Shown here piece after piece: positions 7,523-16,022 of a DNA stretch of 64,000 nucleotides. How positions within the stretch are numbered: position 1 is the stretch's first letter; the number at the start of each line of letters is the position of its first letter. Origin of the DNA: a bacterium (lineage in GTDB: Bacteria > Hydrothermota > UBA3073 > JACQXS01 > JAGMCI01); contig JASEGA010000002.1 in NCBI GenBank assembly GCA_030018315.1, forward strand, positions 79,056 through 143,055. Direction: 5' to 3'. A program made the translations under genes and the position numbers. Under the pieces are notes generated by a model. That model saw only the letters and a list, made by a program, of their open reading frames with translations, had not been told where the DNA came from and searched no databases.

Positions 7523-8664
7523 TTTGCCCCCTTTCTTAAGACTTCTTCAGCTGCCTTTACACCTTTGCCAATTTCTACTGGATAGTTAAGGTCATTCAGA
7601 GACATCTCAATTGCAGAAATGGCAGTTATAATATCAAATGGGCCCATATAGCCGAGGTGGGCAATCCTAATTATTTTACCCTTTAGATGATTCTGCCCAC
7701 CTGCAACATTGACTCCGTAACGCTTCCAAAGTAAGCTCTTGAGTTCTGCACCATCTACACCATCAGGAGCATAAACGCCGGTGACTGCGTTTGCAGAGTA
7801 TTTAGAAATTAACTTAAGCCCAAGTGCTGTCACTCCTGCTCTTGTCGCCTCCGCAAGTAATGCATGACGCTGTAAGAGTCCATCTATGCCTTCTTTATTT
7901 ATCAACTCAAGTGATTTATCCAGTGCCACAATTAACGAGACTGCCGGTGTATACGGGGTATCTGCCTTTTCTAACGACTTCCTTGCTTTCGTAAAATTAA
8001 AATAAAACTTAGGGAGTGTAGATTTTTCTATAAATCCCCACGCCTTATCACTGACTGAAGCAAATGCAAGTCCTGGTGGTAGCATAAGTGCCTTCTGAGA
8101 ACCGGCTACACAAACATCTACACCCCAGTTATCGACTTGGATGTCACAGGCACCAAGGCCAGAGATGGCATCAACTACAAATATAGTATTAGGTTTGCTT
8201 TTTATAATTTCGCCATATTCTTTTATTGGATATAAAGTAGCTGTACTTGTCTCACACAGTGTAGCAAATACTGCCTTAATATTTGGGTCTTTATCCAGAT
8301 GACTCTTAATTACATCAGGTTTTGCTATATCGCCCCATTCTACATCTATAGGAATCGCGTTAACTCCATACGCTTTACAGATATCAAACCACCGCTCACC
8401 AAATTTACCGCCCCTTATTGCTAATGCCTTATCACCAGCTGATAAGGTATTGGCTACTGCACCCTCCATAGCACCAGTCCCAGAGGCAGCAAAGGTAAGC
8501 ACAGGATTCTTTGTCTTGAAAATTGGTTTCAAGTTTTCTGATACCCTGCCAAATATTTCCATATGCTCCTTTGTCCTGTGGTGAATAATTGGTTGGGACT
8601 CAGCTTGCCTGACTGCATCTGGAACCGGAGTAGGACCAGGTGTTAAGAGATACTCTTTTCTCAT
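7519..8664 (-). CDS. Class V aminotransferase (serine/phosphoserine or alanine-glyoxylate type)
   Basis: A PLP-dependent enzyme of 381 residues in the SerC-like/alanine-glyoxylate aminotransferase family. It opens YLLTPGPTPVP, which binds substrate phosphate or carboxylate, has the PLP-contacting TGAMEGAVAN near residue 63, VVDAISGLG near 163, and the Schiff-base lysine K191 in AGSQKALMLPPG. Next to serA it most likely makes phosphoserine from phosphohydroxypyruvate and glutamate, although the serine-pyruvate/glyoxylate subgroup has the same look. ATG 8664 follows AAAAAGGGGGAATT, a clear Shine-Dalgarno, so this transcript has a leader, unlike many others here. Confidence 0.85.
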   Translation of the reverse strand: MRKEYLLTPGPTPVPDAVRQAESQPIIHHRTKEHMEIFGRVSENLKPIFKTKNPVLTFAASGTGAMEGAVANTLSAGDKALAIRGGKFGERWFDICKAYGVNAIPIDVEWGDIAKPDVIKSHLDKDPNIKAVFATLCETSTATLYPIKEYGEIIKSKPNTIFVVDAISGLGACDIQVDNWGVDVCVAGSQKALMLPPGLAFASVSDKAWGFIEKSTLPKFYFNFTKARKSLEKADTPYTPAVSLIVALDKSLELINKEGIDGLLQRHALLAEATRAGVTALGLKLISKYSANAVTGVYAPDGVDGAELKSLLWKRYGVNVAGGQNHLKGKIIRIAHLGYMGPFDIITAISAIEMSLNDLNYPVEIGKGVKAAEEVLRKGAK

Positions 8665-8684
8665 AATTCCCCCTTTTTAAATTT

Positions 8685-8713
8685 TATATACCACATAATG
8701 TTCTCTATGTCAA
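8685..8713 (-). promoter_or_regulatory. Promoter of the aminotransferase-serA operon
   Basis: Minus strand TTGACA (8713-8708), 17-nt spacer, TATATA (8690-8685), 20 nt before the ATG at 8664 with a Shine-Dalgarno between. Confidence 0.65.
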
Positions 8714-8761
8714 GAAAAAAGAAAAAAGTAATTGTCGTCTTTTTGGTAATTTAAATTTTTG

Positions 8762-8789
8762 TTGATTTTTACTTTTTTTGGAGTATATT
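8762..8789 (+). promoter_or_regulatory. Promoter of nitroreductase-gcvT
   Basis: TTGATT (8762-8767), 16-nt spacer, TATATT (8784-8789). The roughly 85-nt leader that follows contains A/T-rich GATTTG-type repeat units and ends in AAGAGGAGG before ATG 8881. Confidence 0.55.
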
Positions 8790-8880
8790 TTTATAAACTT
8801 AGAATTTGTGATTCGGTTGGGATTTGAGATTTGTTTGTAATTTGGTGATTGTGATTTGAAACTTATTAAGAGGAGGTATT

Positions 8881-9411
8881 ATGGATGTAAGTGATGCCAT
8901 AAAAGAAAGAAGGAGTGTGAGAGCGTACAAGGATAAAGAAATACCTGACGATAGTTTAAATAAGATACTTGAGGCTGCCCGGCTTGCACCTTCTGCATCC
9001 AACAGACAGCAGTGGAAGTTTATAGTCATACGCGACACAGTTCGCAGGAAAGCAATTGCCCGTGCAGCAGCTAACCAGGAATTTGTTGGTGAAGCTCCAG
9101 TTGTTATTGCAGCAGTCTCTCTTGACCCTGTGCATGTAATGAGGTGTGGGGTCCCAGAATACGCTGTAGACCTCGCTATTGCTGTTGACCATATGACATT
9201 GCAAGCAGTGGAACTTGGGCTTGGTAGCTGTTGGATATGTGCATTCGCACAGGAAGAAGTTAAACGAATACTTAATATACCGGCTAAATATAAAGTAGTA
9301 GCTCTACTTCCAATTGGCTACCCAAGTGATGCTCCAGGTCCAAAGATACGTAAATCTATTGAAGAGATAGTATGTTATGAGGCATTTCCGAAGGATCCTG
9401 TGGATAAATAG
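8881..9411 (+). CDS. Nitroreductase family FMN oxidoreductase
   Basis: An FMN-dependent NAD(P)H oxidoreductase of 176 residues. It begins VSDAIKERRSVRAYKDKEIP, the FMN phosphate-binding start of the family, then LEAARLAPSASNRQQWKFIV, and near residues 98-120 DLAIAVDHMTLQAVELGLGSCWI, the helix bordering the flavin. The natural substrate is unknown; members reduce nitroaromatics, quinones or other electron acceptors. The ATG follows AAGAGGAGGTATT. gcvT starts 9 nt after its stop, suggesting one transcript, though a functional link to glycine cleavage is not evident. Confidence 0.88.
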   Translation: MDVSDAIKERRSVRAYKDKEIPDDSLNKILEAARLAPSASNRQQWKFIVIRDTVRRKAIARAAANQEFVGEAPVVIAAVSLDPVHVMRCGVPEYAVDLAIAVDHMTLQAVELGLGSCWICAFAQEEVKRILNIPAKYKVVALLPIGYPSDAPGPKIRKSIEEIVCYEAFPKDPVDK

Positions 9412-9419
9412 GAGATACT

Positions 9420-10511
9420 ATGTTTAAAAAAACTCCTTTCTATGGGAAGCATGTAGAAGCTGGTGGCAAAATTGTACCATTTGCTGGATTTGAAATGCCT
9501 ATACAGTTTAAAGGAATACTACATGAAGTTAAACGAGTGCGGTCTACAGTTGGGATATTTGATGTATCTCATATGGGGAGGGTTGAGATTCACGGTCCTA
9601 ATGCTATGAGATTTGTTAGTGAGCTGACAACAAATGACCCTTATGCACTCAATATTTTTCAAGCCCAGTATTCCTGTATGTGTTATCCAAATGGTGGTAT
9701 AGTTGACGACCTTATTGTTTATCGTCTTCCTGATAAATTCTTGCTTGTCATAAATGCAGCTAATAGAGAGAAGGATTATCAATGGATGATTGAACACAAG
9801 TTAGAGGGTATAGAAATAGTGGATGTAAGTGATGAGATTGCACAACTTGCAGTTCAAGGTCCGATGGCAGAGCCTACAATGCAACCTTTGGTAGATATTG
9901 ATTTATCTAAAATGAAATATTATTGGGGAGCTAATGGTAAAGTTGCTGGAGTACACGCATTTATTTCAAGAACCGGCTACACAGGGGAAGATGGGTTTGA
10001 AATCTATTTTTCTGTAAAATATGCGAGTGAAGTTTGGGATAAAATTGTTGAAGCAGGGCGTAGTTTTGATATTGAATCTATTGGACTTGGGGCAAGAGAT
10101 ACGCTGAGACTGGAGATGAAGTACTGTTTGTATGGAAACGATATAGATGAGACAACTAACCCACTTGAAGCTGGACTTGGCTGGATAACGAAACTTAATA
10201 AACCAAATTTTGTTGGTAAGGAAGCAATCGTTAGACAAAAGGAGGAAGGGTTAAAGAGAAAACTTGTAGGATTTGTAATGAAAAGTAAAGCTATTCCAAG
10301 ACAGCACTATAAGATATTTAAACAAGGTAGACAGATAGGTGAGGTCACAAGTGGTAACTTTTCACCCTCAATAAATCAACCTATTGGATTAGGGTATGTA
10401 AAAATTCCATACGATGAAGTAAATACAGAAATTGAGATAGATTGTAGGGAAAAACTTGAACCCGCAAAGATTATAAAACCGCCTTTCTATACACAGAGAA
10501 CACATAAATAA
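9420..10511 (+). CDS. gcvT: Aminomethyltransferase, glycine cleavage T-protein
   Basis: T-protein takes the aminomethyl group from lipoyl H-protein and passes its carbon to tetrahydrofolate. The 363-residue protein matches the family along its length: TPFYGKHVEAGGKIVPFAGF at the start, VGIFDVSHMGRVEIHG near residue 42, SRTGYTGEDGFEIY near 182, and LGARDTLRLEMKYCLYGNDI near 225-244, followed by the C-terminal barrel (VGFVMKSKAIPR, GEVTSGNFSPS). gcvH and gcvPA are 20 kb away, so the system is split. The stop is directly followed, in the same frame, by the damaged 5' end of a clan CD protease gene. Confidence 0.93.
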   Translation: MFKKTPFYGKHVEAGGKIVPFAGFEMPIQFKGILHEVKRVRSTVGIFDVSHMGRVEIHGPNAMRFVSELTTNDPYALNIFQAQYSCMCYPNGGIVDDLIVYRLPDKFLLVINAANREKDYQWMIEHKLEGIEIVDVSDEIAQLAVQGPMAEPTMQPLVDIDLSKMKYYWGANGKVAGVHAFISRTGYTGEDGFEIYFSVKYASEVWDKIVEAGRSFDIESIGLGARDTLRLEMKYCLYGNDIDETTNPLEAGLGWITKLNKPNFVGKEAIVRQKEEGLKRKLVGFVMKSKAIPRQHYKIFKQGRQIGEVTSGNFSPSINQPIGLGYVKIPYDEVNTEIEIDCREKLEPAKIIKPPFYTQRTHK

Positions 10512-10637
10512 GAAGGGCAAAGGAGTGAGAAAAAAGAGATAAATTTAGTAGATATACTCGTAAACCCTCGACTTTATTCTGCACTTGTAGCTGAAATAAA
10601 TCAGTTTAGTACAGACCTTGTTGATGCAGGTTATTCG

Positions 10638-12944
10638 GTGCAGGTAGATACAGTTTCGGGTATGGACCACCAAGCACTGCGAGCATGGCTTGCAGCATTA
10701 CCTAATTTAGTAGGTGCTATATTTATTGGTGAGATCCCTGTAGCTTGGTATGAGTCTAACGGGTTTTGGTCTTGGGAAGAGTTTCCAATTGACTTGTATT
10801 TTATGGATTTGAATGGAGACTGGCTTGATTCCGACGGTGACGGTATTTATGATGAACACACAGGAGATGTTAGACCAGAAATTTGGGTCAGTAGACTCTA
10901 CGCTCGCCCTTTGCTTTGGGATAATGAAGTAAGGCTTCTTAAGCGATACTTTGAGAAAAACCACCTATACAGGACAGAAGGTTTAGGGGTGCCACAAAGG
11001 GCATTATCATTTGTGGATGATGATTGGGTTGGATTTGGAGACTGTGGATTAAGTTCAGTCTATACAGATGTGGGAGTGGTAGAAAATGAGACAGCAACTA
11101 CAGCAAATGGGTACAGAAGTAAATTAGGTGAGGGATACGAATGGATACAGTTGTGTGCCCACTCTTCACCATGGACACATACATTTAGAGTTCCAACCGG
11201 ATTCCGGGGCACTGTCTTTAATTACGAAATATTTGTGTTAAAGCCCTACGCTTTGTTTTATAATCTATTTGCATGTTCAGGGACAAGATTTGTAGAAGAG
11301 AATTATTTAGCAGGTTGGTATATATTTAATGATTTATATGGGCTATTGACAGTGGGAAGTACAAAAACCGGGTCTATGCTTTATTTTAAAGATTTTTATA
11401 CCCCTATTGGTAATGGAAATAGTGTTGGGGAAGCATTTAAAGAATGGTTTATACAACATGGAGAAGAATCTATAGATTGGTTCTATGGGTTAAATATACT
11501 TGGTGACCCTACTTTAAAACCACTGGGACAAAAGAAATGCAATATATCTCAATTAAGAGTCCAACAGTGCCCATCAAATGGATGGTCAACTCCAGAAGTT
11601 GTAGCATCACATCCTGAGTCTGATGGTAATCCAGACATAATTTCGGGTGTTGATGGAAAGATTTGGGTAGTGTGGGAGTCGGGACGCTCAGCTAACAATG
11701 GCAGGTCTGATATATACTGTGCTTACAGGGATATGAGTGGTTGGTCGAGTGTAATGAATATTGGAGCTGATGAGTATTGGGATTTTAATCCAACAATTGG
11801 AATCTATAATTCACAGCCTATTGCAATATGGGCAAATATGGGTAGGAATGCTCTCCACTACAACCTGTATTACAGCCAATACAATGGCAACAACTGGTCT
11901 TATCCTATGCTTGTATCATCTGACCCAAGCTGTGACTTACATCCTAATCTTGCAAATAGTAGAGATGGAAAACTTTGGCTCACTTGGCAAACGAGGAGAG
12001 ATGTAAACTCTAATATCTACACAGCTTACTTTCAAGATGGAACATGGGCACCTGCTCAAAGAGTTACTCAAACTAATGATGATGAAGTATCACCAGTAAT
12101 AGTCATTGACGGGACTAATTTACCTTGGATATTTTATTGCAGATACAACCCAAAAAGTTCTGAAATTTGGGGTAGTCACTATGATGGCTCAAATTGGATA
12201 GAAATAGGTCCTATTTCTGGTATCCAGGTGAGTGCTTATAGACCTGCGGCTACAGCTGACAGCAGTGGTCGAGTATGGGTTGGATGGCAAGCATTTGATG
12301 AGGGTGTGGGTAATATATACACAAGCTACTATAACGGTTCAGATTGGAGTCTTCCTAAGAAAATAACTTTAAATACTCAAAATAGCTTATTTCCGGATAT
12401 GACCACAGACTGGAATGGGACGTGTTGGGTTGTCTGGCAGGGTAAAGTAGATGGAGAATGGGATATTTATGCAAGCCGTTTAGATGATACACTTTGGACA
12501 AGCCCTGAAGTGATAGGATTGTCAGGTCCTGATATTAATCCAAAAATAACAGCTGATTCGTCAGGAGTATGGGTTGTATGGCAAAATTGCCAATCAGGTA
12601 ACTGGAATATATATGTTTCAAATAATAACTTGCAAGAAATTTATGAAATTTTTCTAAAGACTACAAAAGTGTTTACTGTTTTCCAAAGTTATCCTAACCC
12701 GTTTACAGAGGAGACTCAAATCTTATATTGGTTACCTTATACGGCATTTATAAGAATTTCTATATATAATTTATTAGGACAAAAAATCCTGACTCTATCA
12801 GATGGAACCCAGGGACCAGGATATCATAAGGTAAGATGGACTGGCTGCGATTCTCATAAGAAGAAAGTAGCATCTGGTATCTACTTTTACAAAATAGAAA
12901 TAGATAATTTTAAGACAGCAAATAAACTTATCGTATTGCAGTAG
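10638..12944 (+). CDS. Secreted clan CD (C25-like) cysteine protease with sorting domain, 5' end missing
   Basis: The N-terminal domain resembles gingipain-type proteases: LPNLVGAIFIGEIPVAWY, DLNGDWLDSDGDGIYDEHTG, a probable catalytic His near residue 175 (LCAHSSPWTH) and Cys near 213 (YNLFACSGTRF). Residues 290-670 hold several WVVWES/WVGWQ-type repeats, probably a beta-propeller. The last 85 residues are a type IX sorting domain (YPNPFTEETQIL, IYNLLGQKI, ASGIYFYKIEI). The first plausible start is GTG at 10638, but coding-like sequence (NPRLYSALVAEINQFSTDLV) extends upstream in frame to the gcvT stop with no start codon and no signal peptide. The 5' end therefore seems to have been lost; as written the protein could not be exported. 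Confidence 0.75.
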   Translation: MQVDTVSGMDHQALRAWLAALPNLVGAIFIGEIPVAWYESNGFWSWEEFPIDLYFMDLNGDWLDSDGDGIYDEHTGDVRPEIWVSRLYARPLLWDNEVRLLKRYFEKNHLYRTEGLGVPQRALSFVDDDWVGFGDCGLSSVYTDVGVVENETATTANGYRSKLGEGYEWIQLCAHSSPWTHTFRVPTGFRGTVFNYEIFVLKPYALFYNLFACSGTRFVEENYLAGWYIFNDLYGLLTVGSTKTGSMLYFKDFYTPIGNGNSVGEAFKEWFIQHGEESIDWFYGLNILGDPTLKPLGQKKCNISQLRVQQCPSNGWSTPEVVASHPESDGNPDIISGVDGKIWVVWESGRSANNGRSDIYCAYRDMSGWSSVMNIGADEYWDFNPTIGIYNSQPIAIWANMGRNALHYNLYYSQYNGNNWSYPMLVSSDPSCDLHPNLANSRDGKLWLTWQTRRDVNSNIYTAYFQDGTWAPAQRVTQTNDDEVSPVIVIDGTNLPWIFYCRYNPKSSEIWGSHYDGSNWIEIGPISGIQVSAYRPAATADSSGRVWVGWQAFDEGVGNIYTSYYNGSDWSLPKKITLNTQNSLFPDMTTDWNGTCWVVWQGKVDGEWDIYASRLDDTLWTSPEVIGLSGPDINPKITADSSGVWVVWQNCQSGNWNIYVSNNNLQEIYEIFLKTTKVFTVFQSYPNPFTEETQILYWLPYTAFIRISIYNLLGQKILTLSDGTQGPGYHKVRWTGCDSHKKKVASGIYFYKIEIDNFKTANKLIVLQ

Positions 12945-12993
12945 TTTTATATTTCATTAATGTAGTTCTACGCTAAAAGTTATTTTTATTCTT

Positions 12994-13461
12994 GTGTTAA
13001 ATCTAAAAATAATGCTCCGGAAGATGGAAATTAAAGACCTCAAAATGGTTGAACAAATAGAGAACGAATGTTTCAAAATTCCATGGCCAATGAGTGCATT
13101 CTTACAGGTGCTTACAATGAAGGATACCCTATCCGTCGTGTGGGATGAAAGCGGAGATATTATAGGGTATGGAATGGTTATTCAACTTAAATCATCGGTT
13201 CATATAGTGAACCTTGCTGTAAAACCAAGTTATAGAAGGAAAGGAATTGGAAGTAGGATACTTTTAAATTTCATCAGGTATGGGGAAGAACTGGGTAAAA
13301 AGGTTGCAACACTTGAAGTTAGAACCAGTAACCTTCCAGCGATAAATTTATATAGAAAATTTGGATTTAAAAAAGTGGAAGTAAAGAAGTCGTATTACCC
13401 TGATGGCGAAGATGCCATTGTTATGAGAAAAGAACTAAATTTTGGAGTGCAAAATCGGTGA
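12994..13461 (+). CDS. rimI: Ribosomal protein S18 alanine N-acetyltransferase-like GNAT
   Basis: A GNAT acetyltransferase of the RimI type, which acetylates the N-terminal alanine of ribosomal protein S18. Signatures: KDLKMVEQIENECFKIPWP at the start, VHIVNLAVKPSYRRKGIGSR as the acetyl-CoA loop near residue 70-89, and LEVRTSNLPAINLYRKFGF near 109-127, which is typical of RimI. The start may be GTG 12994 or, more likely, ATG 13012 (MLRKMEIKDL). The last residues (FGVQNR) and the stop are encoded by the 28-bp hairpin repeat, so the repeat has replaced or extended the original C-terminus. The other genes often linked to rimI, tsaE and tsaB, are at 40527. Confidence 0.85.
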   Translation: MLNLKIMLRKMEIKDLKMVEQIENECFKIPWPMSAFLQVLTMKDTLSVVWDESGDIIGYGMVIQLKSSVHIVNLAVKPSYRRKGIGSRILLNFIRYGEELGKKVATLEVRTSNLPAINLYRKFGFKKVEVKKSYYPDGEDAIVMRKELNFGVQNR

Positions 13462-13467
13462 TTTTGC
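13440..13467. repeat. 28-bp hairpin repeat, copy 2
   Basis: Identical to 2064-2091. It spans the rimI stop codon, and its hairpin (13449-13467) could terminate or stabilise the rimI transcript. The following bases TTTAAGTTT are only weakly U-rich. Confidence 0.8.
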
Positions 13468-13476
13468 TTTAAGTTT

Positions 13477-14784
13477 ATGTTTAATTTTGCATTTTTAGTT
13501 CTTAATTTTGAGTTTCTTAGTTATAACCCTACTACCCTTGTACAACCTCCATTTGGGCATACAATGGGTTATAGTCGTGTTACATCATATGAGGTGAAAC
13601 TAATTTTTGGTAAGTCACTATCTTTTCAAGAACCTCAAGGAATTGCGTGCTGTAAATTAAAAGCTCTTGATAACCCAAATGATGGAGAGGATGATGATGA
13701 ACTTACAGTTTATTGCACAAATTCGTGGGCAAATCAGATTATATACAATAAATCACTCACCGAGATAGGGATTTATGGCAGATTTGGCTCCAATGTGGGT
13801 GAATTCTGGTGGCCCCAGGGGATTGATGCAAATCCAGAGGGAGATGTATATGTGGCAGACATTGGTAATAACCGAATAGTTAAGCTAAAAAATGAGATCG
13901 ATTCATTGAAGTGGATGGCATCAATTGGGTCATTTGGGTGCGATACTGTTGAATTTGATGAACCATGGGATGTGACAATTGACTCAGAAGGTAGGATATG
14001 GGTAGCTGACAAAGGGAACGATAGGATACAGGTTCTATCTAAGGATGGAGGTTTTGTACAGGAGATAAGAGGATTAAATAAACCAACTGCAATCGCTGTT
14101 GCAGATAAAGGAGAATACTGGTCATACTATAAAGATGATTTCATCGTAGTAATTGATGAACTCGGTAAGAGAATTCAGAAATTTAGTTTAGATGGAAAAT
14201 TACTTGTATGTAGAGAGTTACAGGACTTGAAACTTACTGACGCCAATTTCTCAGATTGTGCAATTGATTATTACGAAAATGTGTGGGTAGTAGACAGGTT
14301 AAATTGTTGTATTCATAAATTTGATAGATTTTTAAGGCTCATTACAAGTTTTGGTAGACGAGGGGTACGGGATAAAGAATTTGTGTCCCCCAGAGGAATA
14401 ACAATTTGGAGAAGGTTTGGCCAGGTTTTCATTGTAGAACAGGAGGCGATAGATTACTACTGGATTGGTGTAGATGGATATATAGAAGGATGTTATCCAC
14501 CAATTTTCGACCCAAAGGAAAAAGGGACAACAATAGTTATATATTTAACTGAACCAGCTTATATAACTTCAAAGATATACGACTATCAAAGAAACCTAAT
14601 AAGGGATTTTATTCCATTTTATAAACAAGAAGCTTTTGGCCACAATATTGTATGGAATGGAAGAGACAACAAGGGTGAAGTAGCCAAGTCTGGTGAGTAT
14701 CTGATTGAAATAACTATTGAGCCAACATACTCATCAAGAGGATATTTCAAGAAAAAACTTGAAACTAAAGTCACGTGCAAGTAA
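13477..14784 (+). CDS. NHL-repeat beta-propeller protein with FlgD-like C-terminal domain
   Basis: Residues 60-330 contain NHL repeats, for example FWWPQGIDANPEGDVYVADI and FDEPWDVTIDSEGRIWVADK, so the protein folds as a beta-propeller. Residues 340-435 look like a FlgD/CHU-type Ig domain (KIYDYQRNLIRDFIP, IVWNGRDNKGEVAKSGEYLI). The function is unknown; extracellular location is inferred from similar proteins. The N-terminus MFNFAFLVLNFEFLSYNP is translated from an A/T-rich repeat (ATTTTGCATTTTTAGTTC type), lacks basic residues and has no Shine-Dalgarno, so the original start or signal peptide may have been replaced. ATG 13564 is an alternative. Confidence 0.6.
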   Translation: MFNFAFLVLNFEFLSYNPTTLVQPPFGHTMGYSRVTSYEVKLIFGKSLSFQEPQGIACCKLKALDNPNDGEDDDELTVYCTNSWANQIIYNKSLTEIGIYGRFGSNVGEFWWPQGIDANPEGDVYVADIGNNRIVKLKNEIDSLKWMASIGSFGCDTVEFDEPWDVTIDSEGRIWVADKGNDRIQVLSKDGGFVQEIRGLNKPTAIAVADKGEYWSYYKDDFIVVIDELGKRIQKFSLDGKLLVCRELQDLKLTDANFSDCAIDYYENVWVVDRLNCCIHKFDRFLRLITSFGRRGVRDKEFVSPRGITIWRRFGQVFIVEQEAIDYYWIGVDGYIEGCYPPIFDPKEKGTTIVIYLTEPAYITSKIYDYQRNLIRDFIPFYKQEAFGHNIVWNGRDNKGEVAKSGEYLIEITIEPTYSSRGYFKKKLETKVTCK

Positions 14785-14792
14785 TTTTGCTT

Positions 14793-14822
14793 GTCATTGC
14801 AAGCGAGAGTGAGGCAATCTTA
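14793..14822. repeat. GTCATTGC...GCAATCT dispersed repeat, copy 1
   Basis: A 30-bp unit with the ends GTCATTGC and GGCAATCTTA. Related copies lie at 21628-21657 (reverse), 37635-37664 and 43633-43674. The ends ATTGC and GCAAT are complementary, so each copy can fold as a hairpin. Confidence 0.7.
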
Positions 14823-14871
14823 TTCAATTGTGGAAGTGGAGAGGATGCCAGATACTCTATTATTAATTTAC

Positions 14872-14900
14872 TTGATTTTTTTCTTTAAACGTGTTAAAAT
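14872..14900 (+). promoter_or_regulatory. Promoter of the ptsN-like operon
   Basis: TTGATT (14872-14877), 17-nt spacer, TAAAAT (14895-14900), then a leader of about 45 nt ending in GAGGGAGGTAAA before ATG 14955. Confidence 0.6.
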
Positions 14901-14954
14901 GCTTTCACTTATAAAAATTTATAGTTAAATCTTGAAAAGAGAGAGGGAGGTAAA

Positions 14955-15467
14955 ATGCTTTTACAGGAATTGATAGATGAGGAACTCATAAATTGTAACC
15001 TTACAGGTAAAAACAGAGATGCAGTTATTGAAGAACTTGTAGAACTTTTTATAAAGAAAGAAATAATTAAGGATAAAGGTGAATTTATTACTGGTATTAA
15101 GAAGAGAGAAGAGATAGAATCGACAGCCATCGGAGACGGTATTGCTATCCCACATGGAAGGTCGGATTCGGTTAAGAAACTAATGATAGCATTTGGAAGG
15201 ACGGCTCAGGGGGTTAATTTTAACGCTGTTGATAAGAACCCTGTACACTTAATCTTTATGATTGCCGCCCCAGTTGAGATGCGTAAAGAATATTTGCAAG
15301 CAGTTGCTAAGGTTGCAAGACTTTTGAAGTCAAAGATTATGAGAGATGCGTTACTTAAATCAGAAAATCCGAAAGACGTAATGAAAGTGATAAGAGATTT
15401 TGACGGTGTGGTGCCAGAGAAGTTAAAAGTGAAAATAAAGAAAGGAAGGATAATTCATAGAAAATAA
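14955..15467 (+). CDS. PTS EIIA domain protein, PtsN/fructose type
   Basis: A free-standing EIIA (PTS_EIIA_2) domain of about 150 residues with a basic tail (VKIKKGRIIHRK). The phosphorylated histidine is in AIGDGIAIPHGRSDSVKK near residue 66, and VHLIFMIAAPVEMRKEYLQ near 96-115 is the conserved second half of the family signature. With no permease domains or EI/HPr nearby, a regulatory role (as in PtsN) is likelier than sugar transport; this is inferred. A good Shine-Dalgarno, GAGGGAGG, precedes the ATG. The next gene starts 2 nt after its stop. Confidence 0.85.
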   Translation: MLLQELIDEELINCNLTGKNRDAVIEELVELFIKKEIIKDKGEFITGIKKREEIESTAIGDGIAIPHGRSDSVKKLMIAFGRTAQGVNFNAVDKNPVHLIFMIAAPVEMRKEYLQAVAKVARLLKSKIMRDALLKSENPKDVMKVIRDFDGVVPEKLKVKIKKGRIIHRK

Positions 15468-15469
15468 TT

Positions 15470-15814
15470 ATGTATTTACTTATCATAATTCTATATAATG
15501 AAGAAGATTTGGATAGCGTCCTCTCCTGTCTTATTGAACTTGGTATAGAGGATGCAATTACAATTGATTCTGAATCAATGGAGCGTACACTTGCTTACAA
15601 AGTCCCAATATTTGCAGGAATTAGGTTTAGCTTGAGAGGGAGAGTATATTCTAAAATGATTATCGCAATAGCTGAAAATGCAGGAACAGGAAAGGAAATA
15701 GTAAAGCTTTTAAAAGGAGTTGGGATTGATTTTGAAAAAGAGGGTGTTGGTAGAATTATTACATTAAAAATTGAATCTATACTTGGTGCTCCAAAAGAGA
15801 TAGAGGAAATCTAA
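15470..15814 (+). CDS. Small PII-like (ferredoxin-fold) protein, 114 residues
   Basis: The alternating pattern MYLLIIILYNEEDLDSVLSC ... ELGIEDAITID ... YSKMIIAIAENAGTGKEIVK ... GRIITLKIESILG is typical of PII-like trimeric ferredoxin-fold proteins, but the classic PII T-loop tyrosine region is not recognisable. The gene follows the EIIA gene by 2 nt, so a sensing or regulatory partnership is plausible. I cannot name the family with certainty. Confidence 0.6.
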   Translation: MYLLIIILYNEEDLDSVLSCLIELGIEDAITIDSESMERTLAYKVPIFAGIRFSLRGRVYSKMIIAIAENAGTGKEIVKLLKGVGIDFEKEGVGRIITLKIESILGAPKEIEEI

Positions 15815-15849
15815 TCCACATTTATAAAAAAATAAAAAAGTAGGAATAA

Positions 15850-15990
15850 AGGAACGTTTTTATTTCTTTGATACGGACGGATATGTATATAACTGGGGAT
15901 GTAGGGGTGGATTGGGGTGTAACTTTGACGATAAAGCCAAGGTTACAGTTTATTTTGCACCTAATCAAGATGACCGGAGGAGTGCAACAA
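15850..15990 (+). pseudogene. Fragment of a beta-helix module, copy 1
   Basis: Around 15880 the sequence reads YITGDVGVDWGVTLTIKP, matching VYITGDVIIDSGVTLTIKPG of the giant exoprotein (about 53033-53095). It then drifts and ends at GATGACCGGAGGAGTGCA, which corresponds to the SDDQ end shared by the other two fragments. No functional ORF. Confidence 0.65.
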
Positions 15991-16022
15991 AAATATTTGA
16001 CTTCTTGAGAATTTAGAATAAG

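Noticed and set aside
10638..10638. Read-through fusion of gcvT to the clan CD protease
   Set aside because: GcvT is complete at its TAA and the downstream residues begin inside a protease domain; deletion of the protease 5' end explains the shared frame.
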